From assembly GCA_017646885.1 (NCBI GenBank), contig JAGCLR010000374.1:1-45844 (forward strand): a stretch of DNA of 45,844 nucleotides, given 5' to 3'. The first letter of the stretch is position 1. Each line of letters starts with the position of its first letter. Source of the DNA: Methanobrevibacter sp. Lineage in GTDB: Archaea; Methanobacteriota; Methanobacteria; Methanobacteriales; Methanobacteriaceae. The notes beneath the pieces were generated by a model. It did not search any database. It was not told the DNA's origin and worked only from the letters and a program-made list of their open reading frames with translations. Below, piece by piece: positions 1 to 9,388 of this stretch. A program made the translations under genes and the position numbers.

Positions 1-203
1 TCTGATAGCCAGAATGACTTTGAATTGTAGATACATTCACCATCTACATAAACTATTCGGCTAACAACTTTCATGCCGCTTTCCTCCAAAATTCTATAAT
101 TGTGTATATCATCATTGTATAATTCAAATACGTGTTGTAGTAAGTAAAGATTACCAGCAGAATACTTTACCAAATTTGTTTCTTTATTGATAGCATAATG
201 CAT
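1..203 (-). CDS. Partial unknown gene at left edge
   Basis: Open reading frame of 67 codons that runs off the left edge, beginning MHYAINKETNLVKYSAGNLY. The ATG at 203 follows the stop of the preceding fibre gene by three bases. A GAGG ribosome site sits inside the end of that gene, so the two are probably translated together. No family is recognisable in the visible part. Its position directly behind fibre genes suggests a tail-associated or fibre-accessory protein, but this is inferred from location only. Confidence 0.6.
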   Translation of the reverse strand, partial: MHYAINKETNLVKYSAGNLYLLQHVFELYNDDIHNYRILEESGMKVVSRIVYVDGECIYNSKSFWLS

Positions 204-206
204 CTT

Positions 207-1529
207 TTAAACCTCATTTCCATTTAATTTAAGATAAAATTTCTTGTCCGTATTTACAGTTGCATTTAAGAATGTATAATCAGCATTATCTAATGCAACA
301 AGAAGGTCTGAGTTTTTACCAATATATTCTAATAATGATGATATATTTTCTACATTAAAATAATTAGAAAAATTTGGTGCTTCCCATTGAACTACAATTT
401 CATAAGAACTGCCATTCCAAACAAATATACCATCGTTATATCCTACCTGTTGTCCTATACTACCAGATAGATAATAAATATCACCTACATTTGTGTTACT
501 TGGTAGAGTAGTAAGCGGCTCATCACTTACTACCTTTGAAGTATATCCTGATTTAAGTGAAAAAGTATCACCAACATTATATGTAAATAAACTTCCATCA
601 GAAATCATGACTTTGGAATTAGATGAAGTTAAATTCATAAGAATTCTAGCAGTTTTCTGCATATTATCTTTTCCATTTAAAATATCAACTAATGTTGGAG
701 TTACCCAATTTGAAGGTTTTCCCCATATTTCTCCACGGGTCATATTAGGAACTTGGTCAACGTACCAAATAAAGTCAGCATTAGGTGGTTTTGAAATTAT
801 TGCTTGTAAATCATCTGCAGTGATGGTGTGTGTATTATTTGGGTCGCCAATTATTCCAGTAAAAATCCAACCTTCACCTACATTAGTTCTTCTATATACT
901 TGTCCTTGTGCCATTCCGGTTTGGGTTGAACCCATCCAAACAAACCAATCATCAGTAGAGAACGCAAAGATTCCCATTGAATCTGACAAAATACCTTTGT
1001 ATTTTGAAGGCTTTAAGTATTGTGCATTTTCGCTTATATCAAATACTTGTATATTTTCCTCTTCATTTTCATAAACTTTATAGTTTCCATTAGTGTTTTG
1101 AAAATACGCAGGGTAAAAGGTATTGCCACTACCATAGCCAGGTGAATATACGATATAGTATTTTTGTCCTGCTTTAAGGGTAGTTGCTTGAATTACTGCA
1201 TCGTGGTTTGAACCACTTAAATTATATACTTCTTGGTTTGTAGTCTGAATGTCACCATTGGCAAATGCAACACACAAGCCACAATCGTGAAAAATCTTAA
1301 TGCGAGGACTTCTACCTGTACTATTTTCATTTGTAAAAATTCCTATATCAGTTACAGATATATCTTGTGATGGTATATACTCAATAGCAACATTTTGATT
1401 ACCCGCAACAAGTTGCTTGACTAACTTTTCCCAAATGAGTGTATTCCCGAAGTATACCTGAGCAACTGGAATGTTGCCGAAATACATTTCAGGAATTTGT
1501 TTATTACCAAATAAGAATTTATCTAACAT
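207..1529 (-). CDS. Tail fibre or tail-tip adhesin-like protein
   Basis: 440-residue protein, probably structural. The first 35 residues hold three spaced GN units (FGNKQI, FGNIPV, FGNTLIWEK), a type of N-terminal segment common on phage tail proteins. The C-terminal half contains GDIYYLSG followed by a FVWNGSSYE element, which is typical of phage tail and carbohydrate-binding appendages. There is no signal peptide or membrane segment. It is the last of three tail-fibre-type genes in the same direction and starts three bases after the preceding stop. The ribosome site is a weak GAGAG. The receptor-binding role is inferred from context; the exact family is not identified. Confidence 0.6.
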   Translation of the reverse strand: MLDKFLFGNKQIPEMYFGNIPVAQVYFGNTLIWEKLVKQLVAGNQNVAIEYIPSQDISVTDIGIFTNENSTGRSPRIKIFHDCGLCVAFANGDIQTTNQEVYNLSGSNHDAVIQATTLKAGQKYYIVYSPGYGSGNTFYPAYFQNTNGNYKVYENEEENIQVFDISENAQYLKPSKYKGILSDSMGIFAFSTDDWFVWMGSTQTGMAQGQVYRRTNVGEGWIFTGIIGDPNNTHTITADDLQAIISKPPNADFIWYVDQVPNMTRGEIWGKPSNWVTPTLVDILNGKDNMQKTARILMNLTSSNSKVMISDGSLFTYNVGDTFSLKSGYTSKVVSDEPLTTLPSNTNVGDIYYLSGSIGQQVGYNDGIFVWNGSSYEIVVQWEAPNFSNYFNVENISSLLEYIGKNSDLLVALDNADYTFLNATVNTDKKFYLKLNGNEV

Positions 1530-1532
1530 TCA

Positions 1533-4109
1533 CTAACTCTCTAATATAATATGTAAGATACCATCATTTGTTAGTCCAGCAGTAGTAGTAGCAGTTACGG
1601 CAGGAATTAAATTACCTACAGTACTACCATTATGTTGAACTTGTATAAGAGCACTATTAGAATTATTTGGGAATAAATCAAATTGAACATTAGTAGAAGC
1701 GTTAGTATCAAATGCCTTAAATGATAGGCCTCTAGAATTATTTAAACCAATGTGAGCAAAATTATTAGCTTGTCCAGCTCTTTTAACTTCTAATGTGTTG
1801 TCAAAATCACTCCCACTAATTGTAGTTAAACCAGATACTGTTCCACCAGATAATGGTAAGAAACTACTATTTACATAATCTATTGTAGCAATAACATCTG
1901 TCTTTACACCGAGTTTTGTACTTACAGATTTACCATCACCTGATAATGTTGTAGTGTCTATATTAGCTGTTGCTACGAATGTTCCTAATGCTTCCGATTT
2001 AGAGTAAGATTGGTCTTGGAAATCGCACCAACCACTTACAGCACCATTACTATCTGTTCGTAATACTAAGTATTTGTCATTCAAAGAAGTTGGTTTGTCT
2101 ACTTTATTATTCCATCCAGCACTAGCTGCCGTTAATGTATTAACAGTAGTTGTAATACTTATTGGAGCATAATCATTATCAGCACTAGATTTTGTTAGGA
2201 ATGTTCCACTAACAGTGCTAAATGCTGTGGTATCTAGTTTACTAGAAACTGATGTTACTGCATTATAGGCGGTTTGTGTTAAACCAAGTTCAACTACTTG
2301 TGCTTGACTATTATAGCCACCGGATATGCCATTATCAGGCATAATGTCACCTGTCAAAAGACAATTATCAAGTGAGTTATATATGCCATTTATTGCTGTA
2401 CTGATACCTATTGGCATATTATCAACAGTGTCATAATAGTATATAGCAACATCAGCACTCAATGCAGAAGCAATAGTATTTCCACTTAATGCAGACCAAA
2501 CTACACCAAGTTGATTATCATTAGCATTACCATCACCTGTTAATGTGGTATCGTGATAAACTTGTGTCATTCCACCACCTGGAAGAGTTAATACCTTCCA
2601 ACCTGTAGTAGTCATTACATAATCTGTATCTTGTGCAGTTACATTACTACTTGTAACATACTTAGCAAATTCAGTAGATAATTCACCAGCACCACTTGTT
2701 TCACTTTTTGTATAATAGTTTGTTAAAGATTGGTGAGCAGTCAACCAAGTTCCTGCGGCACTATATGAAGTCAAAACATTATAAGATGCTTCCCAATTAC
2801 CACTTGCATTAGAATAAATGGATTTATCCAATTTAGCAGTAACTTCGTTCCAACCAGCACTAGCACCGGTTAAAGTATTAACTGTGCCAGTAACTGATTT
2901 AGGTGCATAATCATTATCACCACTTGCTTTTGTATAAAAACCTTGTTCACCTACCCAAGTTTGTGTTGCCATATCACTTATATCAGTTTTAGTAGCATAA
3001 TCATCAAGACTTTGGTGAGCAGTCAAAAAACTACCACTAACAGTACTAAATGATGTAGTATCTAATTTATTACTTACTTTATCCCAACCAGCACTAGCAG
3101 TTTTCAATGTTCCGACATCAGTAGAAATTCCATCAATAGATGCGATAGCATTATGTGCTGTTTGTTCTAGACCTACCAACCATTCACCACTTACATTAGT
3201 AGTGTGTGCTGTAATTGAATTTTCACCAACCAATTTTGTATCAGTTACAACTGGTGTACTGTTAATAGCCAAATTCCATTGTGTATGATTATCAATTTTA
3301 GAACTTGTTGCAGTAATGTTAGAATCACCAATTAACACTGGTTCGTATTGAGCATATTCGTCTAAGGCCAATACACCAGTAACACTAATTTCGTCATTAG
3401 TGATGTCAATGTATTGTCCTGGGGTATATGTTTTTCCGCCTTGACCAGCTAATGGTGTGTTATCAATACTAGAAATAGCATCGTTTTCATCATAACCAAA
3501 AGTCAATGTATCTTGTTTAGTAGATAATCCATCATTTAAGTCCATCCAACCAGGACCATAATTAACCATATCTTGAAGAATTAAAAATGGTTTATCATTT
3601 GATAATTGAGAAGTTTTTGTTGGAATTTTAGCAACTATATTTCCACTAACAGTTTCTACTAATGTTTTTTTAGCATAATCACTATTAGCATTAGCAGTAG
3701 TTAAATATGCAGTCATATCTTCTTTAGTTTGGTATGTACTAGAAGCATTAGCCGAAGTCAAATACGCAGACATATCATTTTTTGTCTGATACAATGTTTG
3801 TGCATTAGCAGTAGTCAAATACTCATCCATACCAGCAATAGTTTGATAATTAGCACTGTCGGACAAATCAGATACTTTAGTTGGTATATCCTGATTTAAT
3901 TTTGTATTAGCTTCATTAGTTAAACCAATTTGATTAGTTGTGTTATTAACACTAACAAAACCAATACCAGTATAAATTTTACCACCGGTGCCACCACCGC
4001 CACCACCACAAGCAGCAATAACAGGAGCTAATGTACCAGATAGATTAGAAATTTCTTCTTCTGTTAATTCAACAGGATAATTTGTAACTAATTTATTTAA
4101 CTTACTCAT
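1533..4109 (-). CDS. Long repetitive tail fibre protein
   Basis: About 858 residues. After a glycine run (CGGGGGGTGG, near residue 40) the protein repeats Thr/Ser/Ala-rich units of the form DNDYAP and LTAASAGWN, with heptad-like LSxxxT spacing expected of a trimeric fibre shaft. Near the C terminus is LPLSGGTVSG, a motif widespread in phage tail fibres. It stops with TAG. An upstream in-frame GTG at 4121 is possible but has an AGAGG directly abutting it. I prefer the ATG at 4109, which overlaps the previous gene by eight bases. It shares an exact 85-base segment with the 4443-8291 gene. The role, host attachment, is inferred from architecture. Confidence 0.8.
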   Translation of the reverse strand: MSKLNKLVTNYPVELTEEEISNLSGTLAPVIAACGGGGGGTGGKIYTGIGFVSVNNTTNQIGLTNEANTKLNQDIPTKVSDLSDSANYQTIAGMDEYLTTANAQTLYQTKNDMSAYLTSANASSTYQTKEDMTAYLTTANANSDYAKKTLVETVSGNIVAKIPTKTSQLSNDKPFLILQDMVNYGPGWMDLNDGLSTKQDTLTFGYDENDAISSIDNTPLAGQGGKTYTPGQYIDITNDEISVTGVLALDEYAQYEPVLIGDSNITATSSKIDNHTQWNLAINSTPVVTDTKLVGENSITAHTTNVSGEWLVGLEQTAHNAIASIDGISTDVGTLKTASAGWDKVSNKLDTTSFSTVSGSFLTAHQSLDDYATKTDISDMATQTWVGEQGFYTKASGDNDYAPKSVTGTVNTLTGASAGWNEVTAKLDKSIYSNASGNWEASYNVLTSYSAAGTWLTAHQSLTNYYTKSETSGAGELSTEFAKYVTSSNVTAQDTDYVMTTTGWKVLTLPGGGMTQVYHDTTLTGDGNANDNQLGVVWSALSGNTIASALSADVAIYYYDTVDNMPIGISTAINGIYNSLDNCLLTGDIMPDNGISGGYNSQAQVVELGLTQTAYNAVTSVSSKLDTTAFSTVSGTFLTKSSADNDYAPISITTTVNTLTAASAGWNNKVDKPTSLNDKYLVLRTDSNGAVSGWCDFQDQSYSKSEALGTFVATANIDTTTLSGDGKSVSTKLGVKTDVIATIDYVNSSFLPLSGGTVSGLTTISGSDFDNTLEVKRAGQANNFAHIGLNNSRGLSFKAFDTNASTNVQFDLFPNNSNSALIQVQHNGSTVGNLIPAVTATTTAGLTNDGILHIILES
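2204..2288. repeat. 85-bp exact direct repeat, copy 1
   Basis: An 85-base segment identical to 7754-7838. Both copies lie in the same frame of the two long fibre genes and encode the peptide around LTQTAYNAVTSVSSKLDTTA. The match ends sharply on both sides, with one mismatch before homology resumes for a few bases upstream. Confidence 0.9.
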
Positions 4110-4431
4110 ATCTATCTTCACCCTCTGCTAATGATTTTAGTAGCCACGATTTAATTCCTTCTAAACCAGGTATTTCTATCGTTTCAATAACTTTAATAGC
4201 TGATTGGAACATTCCATATTCAATATAAGGAAGAACACCCATATATTGAGCGAAATCTGTACCGTCAAAAGAATCAAGTTGTTTAATGAAATCGTTAATT
4301 ATTATTCTTCCAATGTACTGGTTCCACTCCAAACCAGATAATTTAGTAGGATATGTTGCATTATAAATTATTTTACTTGCTTCTTCCGAAGTATCTTGTT
4401 GTAATTTGTATTTGTTATATGAATTTAACAT
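4102..4431 (-). CDS. Small protein between two fibre genes, unknown
   Basis: 109 residues, MLNSYNKYKLQQDTSEEASK at the start; mixed hydrophobic and charged, no signal peptide or membrane span. An AGGAAA ribosome site lies before the ATG. It is translationally packed between the 1282-residue fibre gene (upstream) and the 858-residue fibre gene (overlapping eight bases downstream). This placement suits a fibre hinge, connector or assembly chaperone. No homology is recognised and the role is inferred only from position. Confidence 0.7.
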   Translation of the reverse strand: MLNSYNKYKLQQDTSEEASKIIYNATYPTKLSGLEWNQYIGRIIINDFIKQLDSFDGTDFAQYMGVLPYIEYGMFQSAIKVIETIEIPGLEGIKSWLLKSLAEGEDRYE

Positions 4432-4442
4432 AATTTAATTTC

Positions 4443-7400
4443 CTACTTTTTAACATTTCTAATAGCAAAATATGGTCTACCAGCAGCATGTGCTTCTACA
4501 ATACCTTGTGATGTTGTTGGGTCAGCTGTTGATGTTGGCGGATAACTATTGTATTCCCAACTAAAGCCCATTTTATCAAAGTTCAAGTTAGGGTCATAAC
4601 CAGTCATATTATCATACAAAGATGCTCTAATACAATTAACATTTGTAATTGTAATACCTGGTTTCAAGTTATTAACTTGTGTGTTATAACCTGGAGCACC
4701 AAACAAGGTTATACCATTTGTATCGCCTGCTAGATAAGATAAGTAAATGGTTGCATAATAGAATTTACCTGGTGTCATTATTGGAGTAGTTTTTTCACCA
4801 ACATTCTTTATTTCATATTCAGCATAACCTTGTTGTAATTCAATTATACCAGTATCACACAATGCTTCAGTTTTACCTACTTGACCACCTTCATTATAAT
4901 CTGGGTCATATTCGTAAATACCAAGAATTACTTTTTTATTATCTCCTGACCATTGTTTAGTATAGATACCAATTTTAGTCTGATACTTTTCATTATTAAC
5001 ATAAATGTTATGTGTAATAGGACAAGTAAACAAATAACCAATCAACATACCACCGTTACTAGGCGCATATTGTGTTCCGGTTGCTACTTGCAAGTCAGCA
5101 AGAGTAATCATAGCAGGTGGGAAGTTGTCAGTAATTTTTGTGTCTAATTCATCTTGTAATGCTTCTACACTTTTAACTACTTCAGCAACATCGCCAGCAG
5201 GGTCAATAGAGATTGCTTTTATACCTTGGTCATCAGTAAATGCCAATCCTTCACCAAGTTTAACTTGTATAGCATTACTACCATCAATTTCAAGACCATT
5301 ACCTAATTTAGCTTCAATAGTATCGTTTACAATACTAATACCTGGACCTGCTTGATAATTACCATCACCACCTTCAATTTGTGAAGGCATACTTACAATT
5401 TCGTGAATGTTCAAATTAGATATAGCAAATGTTTCATTTGTCTTAAAGTTTTCTACACTGATTTCAAGTGGAGTATCGTCATTTGTAATTCTAATATCAA
5501 ATGATAAATCAACGGTTTCTGTGTGAGCATAAGAACCATCTATCATTTGAGTAATAGAAGCTGCATTTGGAATTGATTTAACGAATACATTGTAGTAATT
5601 GTTATCTGGATTTGCGATTGTAAAGTTAGTTTGTACATCTACGTGATAGAAACCAGTCTTTAACAATATCTTGTCATTATCCAAAGTTATCTTTGTTGGA
5701 TTTACATTCAAATCTTCTGTGTAACCATCTACTACAGCACTAGCAGTATAAACATTGGCTGAACTACTATATTTTGCGAAACCTATATCGTTATAATCAT
5801 CCAAACCAACAACATATTGGTCTTCAGTTTCGTCATAGTAAGCACTAACACCATTTATACCAGAGATACTTGGAATTGTGCGAACACCCAAATCATATTC
5901 AACATCACCATTAACAGCCGTTGTTGCTGTAATACCAATACTTCCATTTGTAGAAGTTAATGTAGTATTGTGTAAACCAGATACACTAATTATGTCATTT
6001 GTAATGTCAATGTGATTACCAGCAGTTAATTTCTTCTGGTACAATCTTTCTGCTTCAGCTTTAGTCAAGTATTCACTTAGACTCATTGAAGTATCACCAA
6101 TACACTTCCATACTTCTACTGTCCAAATCCATTCTTTGTATTGGTCAGGAGTTGGAGCAGTAGAATCTAATACAAGATAAATTTTCTGTGTTGATAATTT
6201 GCCTTCTTGTGTCAATACTTCTTCATCTGGTTCACCATTAGATTTAACTTCAGTAGCAGTATCACAAACATAGAAACCAAATTTAGCAAGTTCTTTTTCC
6301 AAATCTTCTTTTAATTCGTCTAGTTTTTCGTCAACTTCGCCTTGATTATAAACATCACCTGATAATGCGAATAACCCTTCAATAGCACTAAATGTATTTG
6401 TGGTTTCGTCTAAATCTAAACCATAACCAGCTTGATATGTTGTATCAGTATCAACAATAGCAGAACCATTATATGCTGTAATTTTATTATATTCGTCAAA
6501 TTCAAATTTGTGTTCTACTGTAGTTACTGCATTAGCACTAGCTTCTTCAATTTCATCAGTCCAATCTTTACTGTTGATAATATGGTCTGGGTCAATGGTT
6601 ACATTATCACCAGCAATATAAGGTTTAATATCCCAATCGTCTGTTTGAGCAGACCAAGATTCAAATGCAGTAGTGTCTAATTTGGTATTAACTTTTGCAC
6701 TTACTACACTAATGTCGCCACTAACTTCATCAATAGCATCTTTCAACCAATCTACTTGGTCTTCTATGAATGAACTAACAGTTTCTAGTTCACCACTCAA
6801 TGTTTCCAAATCTTCCTGGTCAGCTTTATCTACAACAGTATCCCATACAGCACTATTTGTATCTACTGTATCGTATAAGTCTTCAAATTTAGCTGAATTG
6901 TCAATAACATAATCACTTGCTTTTTGCCAGTTACCACTCAAATTATCAAGAGCATTTGCGGAAAGATACTTAGCTGTTAATGAGATTTCGTGATTATCTA
7001 CTTTAATTGGGTCTATACCAGTATATTCATCTACATCCCAAGCAGTTGTTTGAGCTGACCAAGCAGTGAAATCGGCTTTATCCAATTTCTTTTCTACATC
7101 AGCACTAATTTTTTGAACGTCACCACTAACTTCTTCTATGGCTTCGTCTAGCCAATCTACTTGGTCTTCAATAAATGAACTAACGGTTTCAACTTCGTCA
7201 CGCAAGTCATCTAAATCTTCTTTGTCTGCTTTAGCAGTAACAGTATTCCAAGTATCTGCACTATCATTTACTTTCTGTGTAGTTTCGTTCCAAATACCTG
7301 AATTAGCAGTAAATTCATTATAAGTTAAATTCCAGTAATTAGCACTGTCAGCAACAGAATCCCATTTGGCGCTGTTGTCATTTACTGTGTCATAAACATT

Positions 7401-8291
7401 GTTCCAGTAATTAGAACTAGCTTCTACTTTATCACTAGCAGTTTCCCATTTACTACTTGCATTAACATAAATGGATTTATCTAATTTATTGTCAATTTGT
7501 CCACTGAGATAATCTACATCAGCAGTAATACCATCAATTTTACCTGACAAATAATTTGTTTGTCCAGTAAGAGTTGAACTAGCAGTATTTAATTCAACCT
7601 TTGTTGCTAAACCAATGATGTCATCTTCTTTCAACCAATCAGCAGAATTAGCTGTTAATGTATTATAACTATTATTCCAATTTGCTGAATGTGAAGTAAC
7701 TTCTTTAGAGGCATTTTCCCATAATGCACTTCCTGGAACAGCCGTTAGGAATTTTCCACTAACAGTGCTAAATGCTGTGGTATCTAGTTTACTAGAAACT
7801 GATGTTACTGCATTATAGGCGGTTTGTGTTAAACCAAGAGTGAAATTGGTTTGTGTTTCACTAGGAATTTTTTTAGCGGACAAACCGTGTTCGCCACTAA
7901 CAGTAACATCTGTTGGGTTAGCAGTGATAGAAATAGAATAAATTGTATTTTCGCCTTCTGTTGCTGATTGAACGTGAACATTATCGTCACCAGCCGAAAC
8001 AATAACATTATTTCCAGCAGCTAAAGCACTACCATTTATTTTATTGATTTTATCAAAAGAATTATAACCAAATTCTAACTGGTCTTGTTTTTCATCAATA
8101 GCAGAAGACAATGTAGAACTTACAGAAGATAAAGTATTTTTTATCTCGTCATCTTTAGTCTTTACATATCCTGTTGTAGCGATTGTGTTTGTATTAACAC
8201 CCAGTGGAGTGAATACACCATCACCAGACAATGTGGCACTGGTTGTATTAACACCATCAATAGCAATTATTTTTCCACCACTTACTAGCAT
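4443..8291 (-). CDS. Very long tail fibre protein
   Basis: 1282 residues. The N-terminal part (MLVSGGKIIAIDG, LSGDG units) leads into a long coiled-coil-like shaft rich in SGxWxxAS and KLD repeats. A 135-residue-period duplication occurs in the middle (units containing ETVSSFIEDQVDWL). The last 300 residues lose the repeats and look globular, with many aromatic residues, consistent with a distal receptor-binding domain. It stops with TAG. A late-promoter octamer (CATAAATA, 8311-8318) and an AGAGG ribosome site precede the ATG. It shares an 85-base exact repeat with the next fibre gene. Whether it is the proximal or distal fibre component is not decidable here. Confidence 0.8.
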   Translation of the reverse strand: MLVSGGKIIAIDGVNTTSATLSGDGVFTPLGVNTNTIATTGYVKTKDDEIKNTLSSVSSTLSSAIDEKQDQLEFGYNSFDKINKINGSALAAGNNVIVSAGDDNVHVQSATEGENTIYSISITANPTDVTVSGEHGLSAKKIPSETQTNFTLGLTQTAYNAVTSVSSKLDTTAFSTVSGKFLTAVPGSALWENASKEVTSHSANWNNSYNTLTANSADWLKEDDIIGLATKVELNTASSTLTGQTNYLSGKIDGITADVDYLSGQIDNKLDKSIYVNASSKWETASDKVEASSNYWNNVYDTVNDNSAKWDSVADSANYWNLTYNEFTANSGIWNETTQKVNDSADTWNTVTAKADKEDLDDLRDEVETVSSFIEDQVDWLDEAIEEVSGDVQKISADVEKKLDKADFTAWSAQTTAWDVDEYTGIDPIKVDNHEISLTAKYLSANALDNLSGNWQKASDYVIDNSAKFEDLYDTVDTNSAVWDTVVDKADQEDLETLSGELETVSSFIEDQVDWLKDAIDEVSGDISVVSAKVNTKLDTTAFESWSAQTDDWDIKPYIAGDNVTIDPDHIINSKDWTDEIEEASANAVTTVEHKFEFDEYNKITAYNGSAIVDTDTTYQAGYGLDLDETTNTFSAIEGLFALSGDVYNQGEVDEKLDELKEDLEKELAKFGFYVCDTATEVKSNGEPDEEVLTQEGKLSTQKIYLVLDSTAPTPDQYKEWIWTVEVWKCIGDTSMSLSEYLTKAEAERLYQKKLTAGNHIDITNDIISVSGLHNTTLTSTNGSIGITATTAVNGDVEYDLGVRTIPSISGINGVSAYYDETEDQYVVGLDDYNDIGFAKYSSSANVYTASAVVDGYTEDLNVNPTKITLDNDKILLKTGFYHVDVQTNFTIANPDNNYYNVFVKSIPNAASITQMIDGSYAHTETVDLSFDIRITNDDTPLEISVENFKTNETFAISNLNIHEIVSMPSQIEGGDGNYQAGPGISIVNDTIEAKLGNGLEIDGSNAIQVKLGEGLAFTDDQGIKAISIDPAGDVAEVVKSVEALQDELDTKITDNFPPAMITLADLQVATGTQYAPSNGGMLIGYLFTCPITHNIYVNNEKYQTKIGIYTKQWSGDNKKVILGIYEYDPDYNEGGQVGKTEALCDTGIIELQQGYAEYEIKNVGEKTTPIMTPGKFYYATIYLSYLAGDTNGITLFGAPGYNTQVNNLKPGITITNVNCIRASLYDNMTGYDPNLNFDKMGFSWEYNSYPPTSTADPTTSQGIVEAHAAGRPYFAIRNVKK
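6640..7240 (-). repeat. Internal duplication in fibre gene, 405-base period
   Basis: Two diverged copies of about 190 bases (roughly 6640-6835 and 7045-7240) are offset by 405 bases, i.e. 135 codons. Both encode ETVSSFIEDQVDWL followed by a KLD...WSAQT segment. The anchor TCTACTTGGTCTTC occurs at 6751 and 7156. Divergence is mostly at third positions and in the linker, so this is an old tandem duplication of a shaft module. Confidence 0.8.
7754..7838. repeat. 85-bp exact direct repeat, copy 2
   Basis: Identical to 2204-2288 in the neighbouring fibre gene, same strand and same reading frame. Confidence 0.9.
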
Positions 8292-8310
8292 TTAAAAACC
8301 TCTCTACTAC

Positions 8311-8318
8311 TATTTATG
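8311..8318 (-). promoter_or_regulatory. T4-type late promoter (CATAAATA)
   Basis: One mismatch to TATAAATA. It lies 20 bases before the ATG of the 1282-residue fibre gene, leaving room for the AGAGG ribosome site. Confidence 0.6.
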
Positions 8319-8332
8319 ACTTTCTGCGAAGT

Positions 8333-8671
8333 TTAGATAAAATCTTCGTTCATCTCTTTTAGTTTTTCGTCTAGTTTCTTGTGTTTGAAACCAGGAATAC
8401 AATCGTCATAAATGTGGTTAATGAAACGATTAAAACCAGTCAAGATAAATCCAGTATCTCTATGATACTTTCCTTCGTGCCACCAATTTATTCGCCATAT
8501 AGGATTTGCGGAAAATTCCAACTCGCCAAAAATGGCAGTGTCATTCAGACCCACCATATACCAATTATGGTATTCGTCATTTCCCGAGTATCGTTCGCCA
8601 CCTAGAATACATTTAAATCCTAGTTTCTTCAGTTTCTCCAGGATTTCCTGTTCTATTTCGGGATTGTTCAT
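8333..8671 (-). CDS. Small unknown protein with C-terminal EDF motif
   Basis: 112 residues from the ATG at 8671 (MNNPEIEQEILEKLKKLGF), chosen because a strong GGGAGG ribosome site lies nine bases before it. A longer in-frame start at 8698 lacks one. The middle is Trp/Tyr-rich (YHNWYMVGLND, WRINWWHEGKYH). The C terminus is KEMNEDFI, matching the EDF ending of small proteins at 34-36 kb. The start overlaps the preceding 64-residue gene by 59 bases in another frame. Function unknown. Confidence 0.75.
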   Translation of the reverse strand: MNNPEIEQEILEKLKKLGFKCILGGERYSGNDEYHNWYMVGLNDTAIFGELEFSANPIWRINWWHEGKYHRDTGFILTGFNRFINHIYDDCIPGFKHKKLDEKLKEMNEDFI

Positions 8672-8807
8672 TTTTGTATTCCTCCCAAAATCGGTCAAAT
8701 TCTTCTATCTGTTTGGCTAATTCGTCTTTATTGGCAGTCCCATATTTCGCAGATATACTTGTTGCCAAAAACTCCTGCCATTTATCTCTCAATTCGTTTA
8801 TATCCAT
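8613..8807 (-). CDS. 64-residue unknown protein, leaderless start
   Basis: MDINELRDKWQEFLATSISA at the start; strongly charged, predicted alpha-helical, no membrane span. There is no ribosome site. Instead the late-promoter octamer CATAAATA ends four bases before the ATG, so the mRNA would begin at or next to the start codon. The 3' part overlaps the next gene by 59 bases. Function unknown. The promoter position and the codon-like composition support it being a real gene. Confidence 0.6.
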   Translation of the reverse strand: MDINELRDKWQEFLATSISAKYGTANKDELAKQIEEFDRFWEEYKNEQSRNRTGNPGETEETRI

Positions 8808-8811
8808 AATA

Positions 8812-8819
8812 TATTTATG
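8812..8819 (-). promoter_or_regulatory. T4-type late promoter (CATAAATA), leaderless spacing
   Basis: CATAAATA followed by TATT then ATG of the 64-residue gene. It directly follows the nrdG terminator. Confidence 0.65.
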
Positions 8820-8828
8820 GAATGCGAA

Positions 8829-8856
8829 AGCTGCCCAGGAAACACCCCAGGCAGCT
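8829..8856 (-). terminator. Terminator after nrdG
   Basis: Hairpin with stem AGCTGCC / GGCAGCT followed on the minus strand by TTT, 25 bases after the nrdG stop. Confidence 0.6.
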
Positions 8857-8880
8857 CGGTTTATAGGTTGTTAGTATGGT

Positions 8881-9387
8881 TTATCCAACCAAGGCTTTTC
8901 TGTCTTCTCTGGTCAGTAAGCGTTGATTACTGGAACCTCTAAATGCTAAGGTCAAATCTTTCTGTTCTAAAATGAAAGGTCCGTCCACCAAAACGTCAAC
9001 TGCGTCTAGTATCTCGTTTGTAACATTTTCTAAACATTTCTTACCACCATTTACCAAGTCCTTTTCGTAAACATATCCTGTAAACATCCACAATGTTTTA
9101 TCAGGACATTCTTCCTTAAATCGTTTGATAAATGGTAATAGTGCAGTTTGGTTTTCCTCTTCAAATGGTTCACCACCAAGAATAGTTAGACCAGATATGT
9201 AAGATTTTTTACAAGCTTCAATAATTTCATTCTCCTGAATTGGAGTAAATTCTTCGCCATATTCAAAATCCCAAGTAGCTTCATTGAAACAACCTTTACA
9301 ATGGTTGCGACAGCCACTTACATACAAACTAACTCTGACACCCTGACCATTAGACGAATCCACATATTTTATATTACCGTATTTCAT
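8881..9387 (-). CDS. nrdG: Anaerobic ribonucleotide reductase activating enzyme NrdG
   Basis: 168-residue radical-SAM activase. It uses a 4Fe-4S cluster and S-adenosylmethionine to make the glycyl radical in NrdD. The cluster motif is CRNHCKGCF (Cys26, Cys30, Cys33), followed by the family's TILGGEPFEEEN segment and VDVLVDGPF towards the C terminus. The length fits phage and bacterial NrdG (about 155-175). An AAGGAA ribosome site precedes the ATG, one base after the stop of the nuclease gene. Its partner nrdD lies upstream with the nuclease gene between them. A terminator follows. It supports dNTP synthesis for phage replication without oxygen. Confidence 0.95.
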   Translation of the reverse strand: MKYGNIKYVDSSNGQGVRVSLYVSGCRNHCKGCFNEATWDFEYGEEFTPIQENEIIEACKKSYISGLTILGGEPFEEENQTALLPFIKRFKEECPDKTLWMFTGYVYEKDLVNGGKKCLENVTNEILDAVDVLVDGPFILEQKDLTLAFRGSSNQRLLTREDRKALVG

Positions 9388-9388
9388 A

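Noticed and set aside
493..1074. Plus-strand open frames such as this one
   Set aside because: All long plus-strand frames lie opposite clear minus-strand genes, lack ribosome sites and have shadow-like composition.
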